Positions 13,939 to 26,466 of a stretch of DNA of 64,000 bases are shown piece by piece. Numbering within the stretch: position 1 is the stretch's first letter; every line of letters begins with the position of its first letter. The stretch is from contig JAQFVV010006255.1 in the NCBI GenBank assembly GCA_028023455.1, positions 6,430,501 to 6,494,500 on the forward strand, written 5' to 3'. The position numbers and the translations under genes are program-made. The notes under the pieces were generated by a model, which searched no databases, was not told where the DNA came from, and saw only the letters and a list, made by a program, of their open reading frames with translations. This DNA is from Epiperipatus broadwayi. Taxonomy: Eukaryota; Onychophora; Udeonychophora; Euonychophora; Peripatidae.

Positions 13939-13970
13939 TTGTTTTGTTGTTGTTGTTGTTGTTGTTGTTA
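13939..13970. repeat. (GTT)n microsatellite
   Basis: About nine GTT units in a short run. No associated gene is visible. Confidence 0.9.
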
Positions 13971-14483
13971 TTTTCAAAAGTTTTTTTTACTTTAAATTGT
14001 TAAATATTTATTCTTTTTTAAGTATATGATGTTTATATATATATATAGTTTTTTTACTATTTAAAAATATATTATGCTTTTGTTAAATGCTGCAAACTTA
14101 TATAATAATAAAGATGTGACATATTGGTAATGTAAAAATATTTATGACTTCTTTTAATTTTATTTTTTTTATTTTATTTCTAAATATATGTTAAAAAAAT
14201 ACATTAATAAATAGCTTCATTTAAGATCACATTTATGGAAAATAAGTTAGATACCAGGGAATTTAATGTCAAAAAAAAAAATAATTAAAGACCAAGGGAA
14301 GGATAAAATAAATTCATTATTTATTTATTAAATAATAAATTAATTAATTATATTTTAAAAAATAATATTTTTATTGAGTAATCATTTCTGGACTTGATTA
14401 AGTTTATGATGATTATAATTTATATTTATTTAAAACATTTGATTATAGAAATATAATTTATATATCTAGAGTTATGTAATTAC

Positions 14484-14684
14484 ATAAGGGATTTGAATAC
14501 AGACTTTCAAACTCCCTACAGCTATGCACTCCATCTTATAATACAACTGATACAAATGACCATAAGAAGAGATAAATAATTCAATATGCAGAACTGATTC
14601 ATCATGAATTATGTATATTGGAAATCATTTATCTTTTTTATATGTATGTGGTCATGTGTATCAGTTGTATAAGATGGAGTGCAT
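14484..14684 (+). mobile_element. Fold-back element family F1, short copy
   Basis: Bases 14524-14588 pair with 14613-14684, sharing ATGCACTCCATCTTAT and its complement. The interior is reduced to about 25 bases. The left outer part (14484-14523) contains TTTGAATACAGACTTTCAAA, which matches the outer arm of the other F1 copies. The corresponding right outer part is missing, so this copy is truncated on the right. Confidence 0.75.
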
Positions 14685-14772
14685 TTAAATAAATAGATTT
14701 CCTTTTATTTATACCTTATAAAATAAAAAATATTATGGTTTGCTAACTAGATAATTATTCAAATATGAATAA

Positions 14773-15045
14773 TAATTCTTAATCAGAAGGTAATCAGCCT
14801 TTGACATGCATTGTTTACTCATTTTACCAATTTACCAATGTTATTATAGGGCACTCTCAAATCCAAATGCAATGCCTATATAATTACATTTAGGTACAAA
14901 GATAAGATGGTCATTCTTATTTTTTAGGTTTATATCTTGTGTTTGAGTTTGAGACTGTTTTGCATACTCATTATAACTTTGGTAAATTAGTATCATGAGT
15001 AAACGGCACATGTCAAAGGTTGATTACCTTTTGATTAAGAATTAC
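14773..15045. mobile_element. Fold-back element, about 75-bp arms
   Basis: Bases 14773-14848 are complementary to 14970-15045 with scattered mismatches. Both arms carry AATTCTTAATCA and the sequence CCTTTGACATG or its complement. The interior is about 120 bp with no coding potential. Not obviously related to F1. Confidence 0.7.
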
Positions 15046-15049
15046 TAAC

Positions 15050-16420
15050 AAAAACCATGCTTGTAAAATTATGTCATTATTAAATATGAATAATAATAAA
15101 TTATTTTATAGTAACATTATTTCTTTGTAATAGATAATATAATTATTCATTTATTTGAAAAATTAATTTCATTTATTATTCTATATTATATAATTATATA
15201 ATTATAAGTTTGTTTTAGTTGAAAGACTAGATACTCTAAAGAAAATTAAGAGTCAACAAATATTCGACTTTTAATATATTTTTAATTATTATTTTCTACA
15301 TAACAAGCATACATAATAGAATATATGATGACTGTAACTTGAATTAAAAACATTAAAATCACTGATAAACTTTGAAGATAATTAAGCATTATCTTAGGTT
15401 GGTAAACTATTAAAAAATATGATTTAAATTATTTTATAACAATATCAAATATACTTTTGGAAAAATTATTTATTTATTAATACATAAGTTGTCTCATCCT
15501 AATATAAATAAGTGAACAAGATTATTTTAAAGGTCATATAATTTTAAATGCATGTAAATTATGAATTCAATATATATATATATGTGTGTGTGTGTGTGTT
15601 GATATGAATATTTTCATGATTAAAAACATTAAATGTTTTTCCAGATTTCCTTATACATCAAATAAAAAAAAAAACCATTCAATGTGTATGTACATGTATG
15701 TGTGTATGACCATATTTGCGCATGAAAAGTTATATAAAAATATTATTCATATATAGTGCTTCTAATAAGAAAAGCTTACTAAGTAACAATAATGATAGTG
15801 TTATTATTTTGGGTTCACTAATTTTTTCTTTTATTTTTTTTTTTGGCCTTAACTCTTGGCTAATTCTACCTACAATATCCTACTCCTTTCTTTATATGTG
15901 ATAATTTCATCTATTATTAATATAATTTATTTGTATTGTAAGATTTATATAAGTTGTATTATTATTTTTTTAATCCCTGTTTTAGTTTTTTTTTAAATAT
16001 TACAAATTCCAAATAGTTATGATGTTAAAATTTTCGTCAGCCAAACAAGAGCCAGTATTTATATGATGGCTGATTTCAGTTAAAGAATTCAAATGTTGTA
16101 TTGCTTAAATGATCAACCATCTCATTAAAATGAATAAATTGAGAAAGATATTTTTCTGAGAATCGATCAAGAAACCAACTAGTTCAACTATCTACGATGT
16201 TTCTTGATGAAGAATAGAGAATATTTACAAAATATTTATTTTGCTATTTTCAAATAATTTTTTCATTTATTGAAGTTTTCTAATAGTTTATTTAATGTTT
16301 TCTGAACTGGTTTTCTTGTGATGCTTTACATTAAAACAAATAAATAAACCAATCTCTCGACTCCTATCAACATATTTACATGAAATAAAGTATTATTTAT
16401 TTTAAAATATTTTTTATAAC
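15050..16420. other. AT-rich DNA with short TG microsatellite
   Basis: TA/TG dinucleotide run near 15571-15600. No gene recognised. The frames at 15716-15901 and 16326-16508 lack any conserved feature, and the latter overlaps the fold-back repeat copy at 16428-16503. Confidence 0.5.
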
Positions 16421-16427
16421 AGTATGT

Positions 16428-16503
16428 AATATTTACTAAGGCTGTAACCTTTAGGAATAAGCGTCTGAAAAATTCGAAGGTAAGGACCTCTATAGATCTT
16501 AGC
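16428..16503 (+). repeat. Partial copy of the adjacent hairpin element
   Basis: About 75 bases starting AATATTTACTAAGGCTGTAA recur nearly identically at about 16775-16848, including GGAATAAGCGTCTGAAAAATT. ATAACAGTATGTA lies immediately before this copy and also immediately after the full hairpin at 16735-16911. The two may be parts of one rearranged element. Confidence 0.7.
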
Positions 16504-16734
16504 CACAAGCTTACGCTAGGAAGAAAAGAGGGAAACCTTCTTTACTTTAACCTACTTTTATATATGAATAGGTGAAGCTGAAGTGGTTAGATCTAAGAGT
16601 GTGAAGCTATTCAATACTTCACTAATTAAGTCCACAATTCTTATTATACATTAATACTCACGAAATCTTACGATTTACAACGAGTCAATGGAAAGATCTT
16701 ACAGGAAGAAATCTATTACGATAATTTAAAGTTG
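16504..16734. repeat. Spacer between the two hairpin copies
   Basis: Less AT-rich than its surroundings. It contains GAAATCTTACGATTTAC, which resembles GAAATCTTTCGATTTAC at about 44748, and both follow a TTAGATCT-type segment. The resemblance to 44560-44780 suggests a shared older repeat but is weak. Confidence 0.35.
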
Positions 16735-16911
16735 TAATTATAAATTTTATTAAACGCACATTATTATATTAAGTAATATTTACTAAGACTGTAACCTTTA
16801 GGAATAAGCGTCTGAAAAATTCAAAGATAGGGACCTCTACAGGTCTTAAGGTTACAGCCTTAGTAAATATTACTTAATATAATAATGTGCGTTTAATAAA
16901 ATTTATAATTA
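16735..16911. mobile_element. Hairpin element, 63-bp near-perfect arms
   Basis: Bases 16735-16797 are complementary to 16849-16911 with one mismatch by hand count. The arm includes AAACGCACATTATTATATTA. The 51-base loop carries GGAATAAGCGTCTGAAAAATT. High arm identity implies recent origin or gene conversion between arms. No protein is encoded. Confidence 0.88.
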
Positions 16912-16919
16912 TAACAGTA

Positions 16920-18430
16920 TGTATAAATATTATAATTAATTTATTGAATCTTTATTGAATCGAGTGATTTTTTTTAAGTTTCAAAAGGGACTTTTATTGA
17001 TAAAAGTACTTAGTATACTACAATAGAAATGAAAAATAAAAACTATATAAAGAACTTGAAATATTTATAATTTCTTAGAATTAGGAAGTAAAAAAAACAA
17101 AACAACAACTACATATTGCTAAACATACAAAATTGTAATGACTTTACCAGCCATTAAAAAAGTATTATAAAATTTACCGGTTACCCTTGCGTTGCAAAAC
17201 TTAAAATATAGATATTTGGAATCTTAATTATATTTTCCATCAAGCTTATTGGCCTTTGTAAAGTATATATTTTGATTTATATGACTAAAGATTAATTAAA
17301 ATAAAACTTTTGTTTCCATGTCAATAAATATTTTTTTAATGCTTAATAAAGCTTATTTGAATTTATCTTTTTTTAGACTGTTATGATTGATTACTTTTTT
17401 TTATTTATATATCTAAAGAAAAATATTAAATATAGAATTGACATTTAAAATATTATTTACTAAAGAAAAATAGATTATGAAGATTATTTTAAGAATACGA
17501 TAGATTATTAATTATAATTATACTTTTGGAACAAGAAATTAATATAATTTTTATAAAAATTTCCAAACTAGTTTTCAGAGATATTTCAAACATATTATCG
17601 TAATACAATTATAAAAATTGTAAAGAAGTGAGACAAAATTATCACTTTTCTCAAATGATTACCAAGTTCTGTTCCATACTTTTAAGGCATAGTTCTACCA
17701 ATTGGGCATTTATATTGACCCACATTTTTAGATAAATCAAATTACAGGGTGTGGAATTAAAATGAAGATTTGATTTAAATCTTCAAATGTTATTGTTATA
17801 CATGTATTTTGTAAACTGAAAAGCCATCATAACAAATACTGTTTTGCTCTTTAATATCTTATTTACATGAAACTAAGCTATCAATTTCCTCAAAATATAA
17901 ATTTTTATAGGAACTCTGAAATTAACTAAGCAATGTTTTGTTTTATACTTATGCTTTTCTTTAATATTATTTATAAAGCGAGGATGAATTCTATAATGAT
18001 ATTCAATATTTTGTAATCAAGTATTAAAAAGTATAAACAAAAATACGATCTGCATTCAAATGTCCAAATTGAGATTTTTTTTGTAATTTTTAATAGAAAT
18101 TGATCTGTAAATCTTTAGCTTTTGAATCAGTTATTCTATCGTTATGTTCTAAGAATGAAGTTAAAACTATTGCCTTTACTAAAATAATGATAATGTGTAT
18201 TTATACTGACATTTTTTTGTTATACTAAGAAATCTTCAGACACTGGACACTGGTTATTGAGCAATCAAAATATTTGGTTACTTGATACAAATTGCAATTG
18301 AATAATTTAATAAATAGGTTTAAGCTCTATGTTTTTTCCAAAATAATAATTTTGTAAAATATGCATTATCATTTTTATCCTTATCGATTATGTGCATGGA
18401 AGATTTTTTCAAATTTAATCCAGTTTCACT
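16920..18430. other. AT-rich DNA, no gene recognised
   Basis: A/T runs and frequent stops. A less biased stretch around 17640-17770 shows no motif I recognise. Confidence 0.5.
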
Positions 18431-18800
18431 GATTTAGAGATTCTTTTCTTCACATCACATCAACAAACTTTTATTTTAGCCATCCATCTCACATTTAATC
18501 ACTTTTTTATTTTTTTTGAAATCTTTGGATTTTGGTTAAGATTTCAGCTGTCCATCTATTATCATCGCTTCTAAGAATATGTTCAGTTCAGATTGATTTA
18601 CCTCTTTTGATTCTTTCAATGAAATCAATGATGCCTGTTGTTCTCTCATCTAAATATTTTCATTTCAATACCTTTTTGTTACTACCAGTATAAATCTCTA
18701 CATACTTCCTTGAGCTATCAGCTCTGTATAGTTCTTATGTTAAGATTCCAAGTCTTAGATCCATAAAAATATATCTACTTTTTTGTTACTATATACTCTT
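18430..18800 (-). pseudogene. LINE C-terminal fragment, family A
   Basis: On the minus strand, between about 18660 and 18480, the reading gives TTGIIDFIERIKRGKSI, then a stop, then ILRSDDNRWTAEIL. This matches DNRWTIEIL and the preceding DLIEKIKRLKW segment near the C-terminus of the plus-strand LINE at 26467-27578. Further downstream the GWT-like KCEMDG resembles the DEIRKCAG region. In-frame stops show it is dead. The upstream RT part is missing, and an unrelated LINE B fragment begins at about 19020. Confidence 0.6.
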
Positions 18801-19019
18801 GGTTATTTAACTTACTAACATATGAAATATAGTTAATTCTGCTTTCAGATTACTTGTCATACATCACTGTTTGGATAGATTTTCTAACAAATTACTTCTT
18901 GTATACATTAGCAGCAGTAAATTTATTCTAGCTTTTATAGGCATATTATAAAGTAAAATATTGAAATAACAATATTTATTTTTGATTTTTATCAATGAAA
19001 ATGTGCCCTTATAATAGTA

Positions 19020-20460
19020 TATTTAATTCTATTACATCCAGAAAGTGGAAGAACATATCTATTGATCTTATGATTTTGCAGTCATATTTTCAGGATATTA
19101 TATGATATTTGTAATGCATTTTTTAATTGTGTATTTATATTATAATATTAGTAGATTATTGATGTAGTTATACATTATGACAAAATATTTGATTTTTTAA
19201 CTTGTTAAGTGCATTAACATTATATTAAAATCTCTGTATCTCATTATACAAGCTACTGCCACTTTACTTGAATCTTGGTTGTATTTCAATGTAAGCCATT
19301 ATCATTTTCCTTTATTCACATTTTCAAACTATAATCATTTGAACTAAACATCACTGAAGATTTTTCTTTCATTATTCACTGATAAAGTCTCTGAATTTTT
19401 GCATATTAATTATAAATTTAAATACAAAGATTAAAAATGTTATGTATACTATTATTTAAATTAGCAATAATAAACCAATCAGCAACTTTGATACATTTAG
19501 AAATCAAGAAGGTATAATTGTGCATTTGCTTTTAATTGGTTCAAATTTAAAACTCTACCATTAAATGTATTTCATATCTTTATGCCTGCTCTATAAAGAT
19601 TTGTATAATTAATGATATCCCTATTTATCACCAAATTTCATTTTAAATGCCCAGCTTTTGCATCACTAGTAGTAATATTTTCTCTTAGCATTTAGAGACT
19701 ATATAATTAAATATTTCTACAAATCTTCTTGATTAATTGTCAAAAGCATTGCCCAAATCAACAAATGCTTTATATAAACCAAAGCTTTGCTCATGACATG
19801 TCCCCTATTTTCTGGTAATAAAAGTTATATCTCAAGTATTTTGATTTTTAAAATCACACTGAGTTTCTGGTAAACATTTAACTGTAATTAGTCTATTCAA
19901 TTAAAGTACCTTTACTGAAAATAAGTGATAGTGATATTTCATAAAAATTATTATAGTCTTTTCTAATATATATTTTAATATAAACTGGAATATTAGAAAC
20001 AATTCTAAGGGCAGGCTGCATGTCTTCACAATCTGTCTGTTCTAAAAAAATCCAGTAGCATTTGAAAGTAAGGATAATACTTATTTTAAAACATTTTCAG
20101 GTATCCTGCCAGAATGTTAAGCTTTTCTATTTTGGGCTTATAAAGAACTATTTCAACTATATAGTATTGAACGTTTTTGTTTAAATCCATATGAATCTGT
20201 TGAATAGATATATCATTTTAAAAAATTCATTGAAGTTTTTATATCATTATCAAAAATGTAATCAAAATACATCTTTTATTTGTTTAAAATAATACCATAT
20301 AATAGAGAGCCATTCAGTGATTTAATAGGATTCTGGTAAACCTTTTTCAAGTTCACATACTATTCACAATGTGCTAATACATATTTATAACATGACCATG
20401 ATGAGCAAATAAACAAAGTCTTTATAGTTGCTGAAAATCTGCTCCTGTATTCCTTATGAA
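19020..20460 (-). pseudogene. LINE reverse transcriptase relic, family B
   Basis: The minus strand carries a decayed RT. At about 19790-19745 the reading approximates F-x-D-L-G-K-A-F-D, the motif A region. At about 19560-19515 LNLNQLKANAQ matches the FNLxxLKAKT segment that precedes the Y-A-D-D box in family B. The Y-A-D-D position itself reads ADW, so the catalytic pair is lost. CATCCAGAAAGTGGAAGAAC near 19036 aligns with the same region of the copy at 29740-30800. Many stops and frameshifts. Clade within non-LTR elements is not assigned. Confidence 0.6.
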
Positions 20461-21920
20461 AATTCCATATTTATTTATTATTCTAACAATTAGAAAATGA
20501 TAGGAGGATTTTTGTAATCAAATCACTAATATTTGCTGCTATTGTCAGATAACTGTCATTTATATTCTCAACATAACTCTTGAAAGAATTCTATTCCTCT
20601 GTAACTATCAAATTTGCAAATCCAAAATGGCAATTTTAGTGTTTAACTGACAATAAAACTTAGCATAACTATTAAATGAAACGCATCATAGTAACTAAAA
20701 ATGTTTATTAGTTTTTTCAAATGTTATTAGCTGATAAAAATCTTATATACATATATTCTTTATAAAACCAGTTTTTGTTCCAAACAAATTATAATCTTTA
20801 ATCTGAAGTCAAGGAAAACAGAAAAAAATTAAATAGTTTATTTTAAAAAAATTCCCCGAAATCATATCGCAATTTAAAAAAAAAAGGAATTAAACAAATT
20901 GAACATTATGATTTTTTTCTTCTTTTTCCCTTTATATATTTACAGCTATATTTATATAAAATATACATATACTTGTATCTTTTTTTCAATAAAAATATGC
21001 TTAAAAGTATTTATAATATATTTAAATCGTTTCAAATTTAGCATTACCATTCATGTGTGATTACTCATTTCGAAATAATTCATATAATCATTATTTCACA
21101 CAATTTATTAAATTACATAAATTAATATTACAAGTGCTAATATGGGAAACTTTTTTTAAAATCGGTCTTTATTTATTTTTTCTCTATTTTACAATATTTT
21201 ATTAGAAGTCTTTCCACTATTCGTAACAATATATATATATCACAGAATTGCTTTTATTAAATTTTTTATACTGCTATGAGCTGCTGTTTACATACAGATT
21301 TTTATAAATTTTTATTATACAAAGATTCCAAGAGTAGAGATTTGGATTCTTACACTGTTTTATTATTTTGTCTTAGTTTGAGAATATTTTTATTTTTCAA
21401 TATATAAAAACATCCACATACCACTATACAACAAAATCAATCTTAAGAAAGTAGAAAAGACATAAATATTTTAAGATTACTTATTTCTTTACAAATTTTT
21501 AAACCAAAAAAAATGGTTTCGTAGTTCATAGTTAACACTAAATTTATCAGCCAAATGATAAGAATATTTCAAATTTTCATATTAACCTCCAATGACTGCA
21601 ATACATTTTGTAACATTTAGTCTACAATCAATATCTCATACTGCTTCTAAGATATGTATTTGTTATATGCATTGAAACTTTACAATTACTACTGTAATTG
21701 TCTAATACAACGAGACAAACTGTAAAAATTTTATTGGCTTTATTTTTATGGTTAAGTAAATATATTCACCATTACCATTGGTTAAATAGCACATAATATA
21801 ATCAAAATTAAATCCAAAAGTCTCAGATTAATGCTTAAGAGAAAATATAATTTTATAAAGGATTTAAAGTTGTTTTCCCAAGCAAATTTTCTGATCAACA
21901 CTTATATAAAAATAAGTGTG
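20461..21920. other. AT-rich DNA, no gene recognised
   Basis: A/T runs, a short TA run near 21231, and no repeat family or motif recognised. Part may be the decayed 5-prime side of the minus-strand LINE at 19020-20460. Confidence 0.45.
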
Positions 21921-21924
21921 TTTG

Positions 21925-21984
21925 CATCATCATCATCATCATCATTATTATTATTATTATTATCATCATTATCATCATTATTAT
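21925..21984. repeat. (CAT)n(ATT)n compound microsatellite
   Basis: CAT units followed by ATT units and again CAT/ATT. The family A LINE at 27578 ends in GAT repeats, so such runs may mark old LINE tails. The serine/leucine frame at 21831-22046 is a translation of this run. Confidence 0.9.
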
Positions 21985-22195
21985 GGAAAAACACCATCAT
22001 ATTATATAGACAAATAGAGACACCCACACATAAATTTTTTTTATAAAGATATATAAAATATAATAATAAATCAGACATACCAACACAGAATAGTTTAAAA
22101 GAAAGTAATTACATTTACTTAAGGTCATAGAACAAACAATTCCTATATTTTATGTGCAGGCTTGTATATTTAGATTTAGTCAATTTATAAATATG

Positions 22196-22530
22196 TATGG
22201 GTATATGAGCACAGACTTTCATATGACCCACCACTACCCACTCCATTACATAACCCTGATACACTTGAACACATATATGTTGAAAAGATAAATAATCACC
22301 AATATATGTATTTCATGCTAAATCAGCACTTGGTTTAGATTACCATCTTTACACATATATGCTATAAGTGCTCAGATATATATTAAGATAGTCATTCTTT
22401 ATACTTTAATGGACAGGTTTCAATCCACTCCACACTCCAGCTCTTCAATTGTCCATCCAATTGAAAATCTGATGATGGAACACACAAAGGCCATTCTGAG
22501 GCTGAGATTCTTGTCACACTTATGTTGACC
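22196..22530 (-). mobile_element. Fold-back element family F1, reverse-orientation copy
   Basis: The left arm (22196-22310) shares CACAGACTTTC and GATAAATAATCACCAATAT with F1. The interior (22311-22530) is the reverse complement of the interior of 10301-10507, including TTTAATGGACAGGTTTCAAT and the CACTCCAG segment. The element is therefore inserted in the opposite orientation. The right arm is missing. A second F1 arm fragment (GAACACAGACTTTCGCATGA) follows at about 22669-22690. Confidence 0.72.
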
Positions 22531-22654
22531 TAAAGTCAATCTGAGCCCTCATGTTCCGGACATAATCCATTTAATACATATACAAGGGATAGGCAGACAT
22601 CTCTACAACGTAATAACTGAAATACAGATTTATTATATGCCTGTATCTATATAT

Positions 22655-22698
22655 GTAAGGTATATATATGAACACAGACTTTCGCATGACCCACCATT
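22655..22698. repeat. F1 arm fragment
   Basis: Contains GTATATATATGAACACAGACTTTC and GCATGACCCACCA, matching the left arm at 22200-22232 almost exactly (TATATGACCCACCA there). A truncated or rearranged second arm of the same insertion. Confidence 0.65.
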
Positions 22699-22699
22699 T

Positions 22700-25600
22700 A
22701 GGAAAATTAATTCATCTTGTTTAATTAAAAAAGATATTTATTTAATAGTGTAATCTAATTAAAAGGGTCAATTTAAAAGTAACTAAAATAAATATCTAAG
22801 AACTTTTTTAAAAAAAAATAATGTAATAAATCAATATAGTTTTTATTTATTGAGTAAATGATTTTAAAGTTATTATTTTTAATAATATTCTTCTTCCTGA
22901 CTACAAAATTCACACTTTAACATAAACTCAAACAGATTGTATTATATGCATTCTCTATAAGCTTGACCGCTCATCTAAATTTTCCTGTAAAAATAAGGAA
23001 ACACCAAAGCATAATAGGAAATAGCTAATCAAGACATATAAATACCAGTGCTTGAAAAAACAATTAATCTTCATAAAATTTTAGTGCATTCAAAATCCAG
23101 ACAAGTTAAAACTTTAAAATAGCTATTTTGTTTGCCTTCATCACCATGGTCTGAGTGCAACATCTCACTCTAGGCATCTTGTCTGAGTTTTGGCAAATAT
23201 GTTTTCTTCTCCTTGGACTTAGAAAAGGATAAACAACAAAAATAAACAAGGAATTATTACTGATTATTGTTTCAAGGAAATTTTATTTATTGCAATCAAC
23301 TTTTAATGGAAACTTTATAAATCTTTTCAAGGGATATGTCTAATATGTCTAATAACTTTAATCAAATTATTGGGGTTTTTTTTTTTTTAATTTTAAAGTA
23401 ATGGTGAAATAGATGATATCTTTATAAAATATTTCTAATAATTTCAATCAAGTTGCTTATATCTTTACTTAAAATAATGATGAAACAACTTTCCTCTTCA
23501 CTTCAAAAAGTATGAATATCTTGTTTCAATGTTATAAATTATCTCATCATGAATTATTGAAAGAAAAGTAATAAATTTCAACTCAAATGTATAGTCATAA
23601 ACATTATAGCTTGGTGAAATGCTGAATTTTAATTAAAATCAATGGAATCAATATGTTTATGGATTATAATCTATTGCTTGGTCATGTATAATATAAAATG
23701 ATCTGAACTATATAGTCACAGGGATTAAATGTTTATAAACTAATGGATTAATAAAATGCTTCTAATGAAAGAAGTGATGCATCCCAATCATTTGATATAA
23801 AATTATAGTGTTTTTTAAATGGATTAAATTGTTTTTCTTCATATAATAAACTGTGATTTACTCCAGTGCTTGAATTAATAGATTATACATGCAAAATATT
23901 ATAAGAATCAAATTTATCAGCAAGCCCTAAAATGAATTGTGTTAAATATAACCCACATTGGATTAACAAATATGCCTAATGGAATTTTATTAATCTTCAT
24001 ATTAAGTTCCAGTAAGAATTAAATTTACAAAAGATATTTAATTGTGCTTAATATAATCTTAGATGCTTTTATTAGAATGTTTCCATAAATTCTCAAAAAC
24101 ATTGGAAAATTATACATGTGTAAATATTTCCATGTGATAAATTTGAGTCGTTTATAACTATTAGAGCATAAACAAATGAATTACTTAGTGAACTTTTATT
24201 ATAATTTCTTATTTAGTTAAAGATATTCAATTTTATAAATATATTATTTATAATATTTGGCATGATTAAATGTATGATTTACATTGGGACTAAGTTGTAT
24301 TAGTGTAACTAACTTTTAAACTTATGTAAAATTTGATATATTAAATTTAATATATGGTTATTGGTCCTTAAGTTTCAACCTCAAATTTATAAGGACTTAA
24401 TCATCCTTACTTTGATATTTAGGTCTATAAGGAATATTTTATGCATAGCTCCTATACATGTGTAAATAATTTTTTTTTAAATGCTATAGTATGCAATAAA
24501 GCATCCTAGTGATATGAATTATATTTTGTTAGTAGAATTTTATTCCTAATAAATTATTAGGCATCTAAATAATATAGGAGCCCAAACAAATAAATCCAGT
24601 AAATGATATTAAGGTATAATAAATAAGCCATATATTTTAAATATCATTTAAGAGTGCTTTGCAAATAATTTTCACTTGTTTTTAAAAGAGTGAAAGGCTT
24701 ATTCAATGTTATTAATTAAGTGATGTTGATTAGTTATTGATTAGTTATTAGAAACAATCTAATTAAGAACAATATAAAACATTTATTATTATAATTATCA
24801 TTAATATCCTCCAGTATTTGAATGGAAGATTTGTTTGAATAATGTCAACCTACTTTAATGGAGTGGTAATGTCTTTGCAGCATTGTATGATTACACACTT
24901 TCATATCCCAAGTTTAGATTAGACTGATAGAACAAATATTAGTATTTATTGGTTATTTTATAGAATTAATTACATTTTCTATTATTCATTTATAATTTAT
25001 TTTTAAATTTTATAATAAAGCAATTGTTAATTTTAATACTTCTGTTTTATCATTATTAAAACCATCATCACTGCATATTTATAAAAGAAAGATTATATTT
25101 TAAGATATTAGATTACACTTGAATCTATTTGGATTGGATACACCATTATTGTTACTGTTGCTATCTGAAATACAAAGGTATAGGGTAAGATAATATACAT
25201 AAAATTCCCTTTTACATTTATCATAAGTTAATGAATAAACTTTACTTCCAGACATTTATTTTCTTATTTTATGTAAATGATTACAATGGATTTAATAACC
25301 ATGAGATAAACCATTAATAACATTATTTTTAACATTATTTGCCTTAGATTAAAGACAGATTAATTTATACTTAATTAGTGCTTTGAATAATAAATATTAT
25401 ATTAGAAAATATTTACTTAAAATACACCCTAAGAAATGTATTTATTTTAGATTTTATATATTATTAAAGTATAAAATAATATTATCATTTATTTTGTGTG
25501 GAAATGGAACATATTTGCATTACAAGTTACTTGAATAAATGCATTTCCATATTGAACATCTGTCTCAACTTTTTACTCTTGTTTATCACAAAATCTTGAA

Positions 25601-26450
25601 ATTTTCTCAATACTGTTTTATAGTTAGAAATTAGTTTTTAAAAGTGTGCTTATGAGATTTTGTAGATTATAATATACATATATCATTTCAATTTTGATAT
25701 TTTTAGAAGCATTATTTACAATAAATTTTAAATTATTTATATAAATAAAATGTAAGATAATACTCAGAAAATGATATAAAATTACTTTGCTTTTTTATAA
25801 TTAATTGATTGTTGTTTTTTTTCTAATCATTGATTTTAATGAAATAAATTTGCTACATATTATTGCCATTAATTACAAGCTTTATTATATTTCTTTTTAA
25901 AAAGCTGTCATTTGAAAAAGATAAAAAAAAAAATATATAGCCATGCCTAGCAGTATAAGATACTGCTAAAACAGAAAGGGAGAGGAATAAACTTAAAACT
26001 ACATGGCTAAATTCAACCTAATTTAATTTTTGTAAAATAGAAATATATCTAAACAGGTATTGACAGGGATGCTTTTTCAATTTAAAAAATATGAAATTAA
26101 GGCATTTGGTAATGGTATCACATATTGGTTGATTTATCCATATTCATATTAATGTAAGTTGCACTGTATAATAAAATTGTTTTTAAACATTAGTGAAATA
26201 TAGTAACTTTTTATCATTAATTTTTTAAACATTTGTTTTAATCATAAATAAAATGAGAAATAATATACTGAATATTAAAAAATGTAAATATATTAAATTT
26301 AAGCATAAACAGATAATAGTTCTGGCTTGTGTTTTAGAATTTAGAGTCCCATGTGATGCCATTATTCCATCTGATTGGCTGTCACGTAAGCATTTTTAAA
26401 GCGTATCTGTTTTGAATATTAAAAAATAAAAATACATAAAAATATGCTAT
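22700..26450. other. Long AT-rich stretch, no gene recognised
   Basis: About 3.7 kb of frequent stops with no reading frame above chance, no known repeat family and only short homopolymer runs. The block 22930-23230 is less AT-rich and could hold an old exon or element, but I see no motif to support either. Confidence 0.5.
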
Positions 26451-26466
26451 TAAATAATTAAATTGT

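Noticed and set aside
24350-24430. Short inverted words around AAGGACTTAATCATCCTTACTT
   Set aside because: Pairing is short and interrupted, at a level expected by chance in AT-rich DNA.
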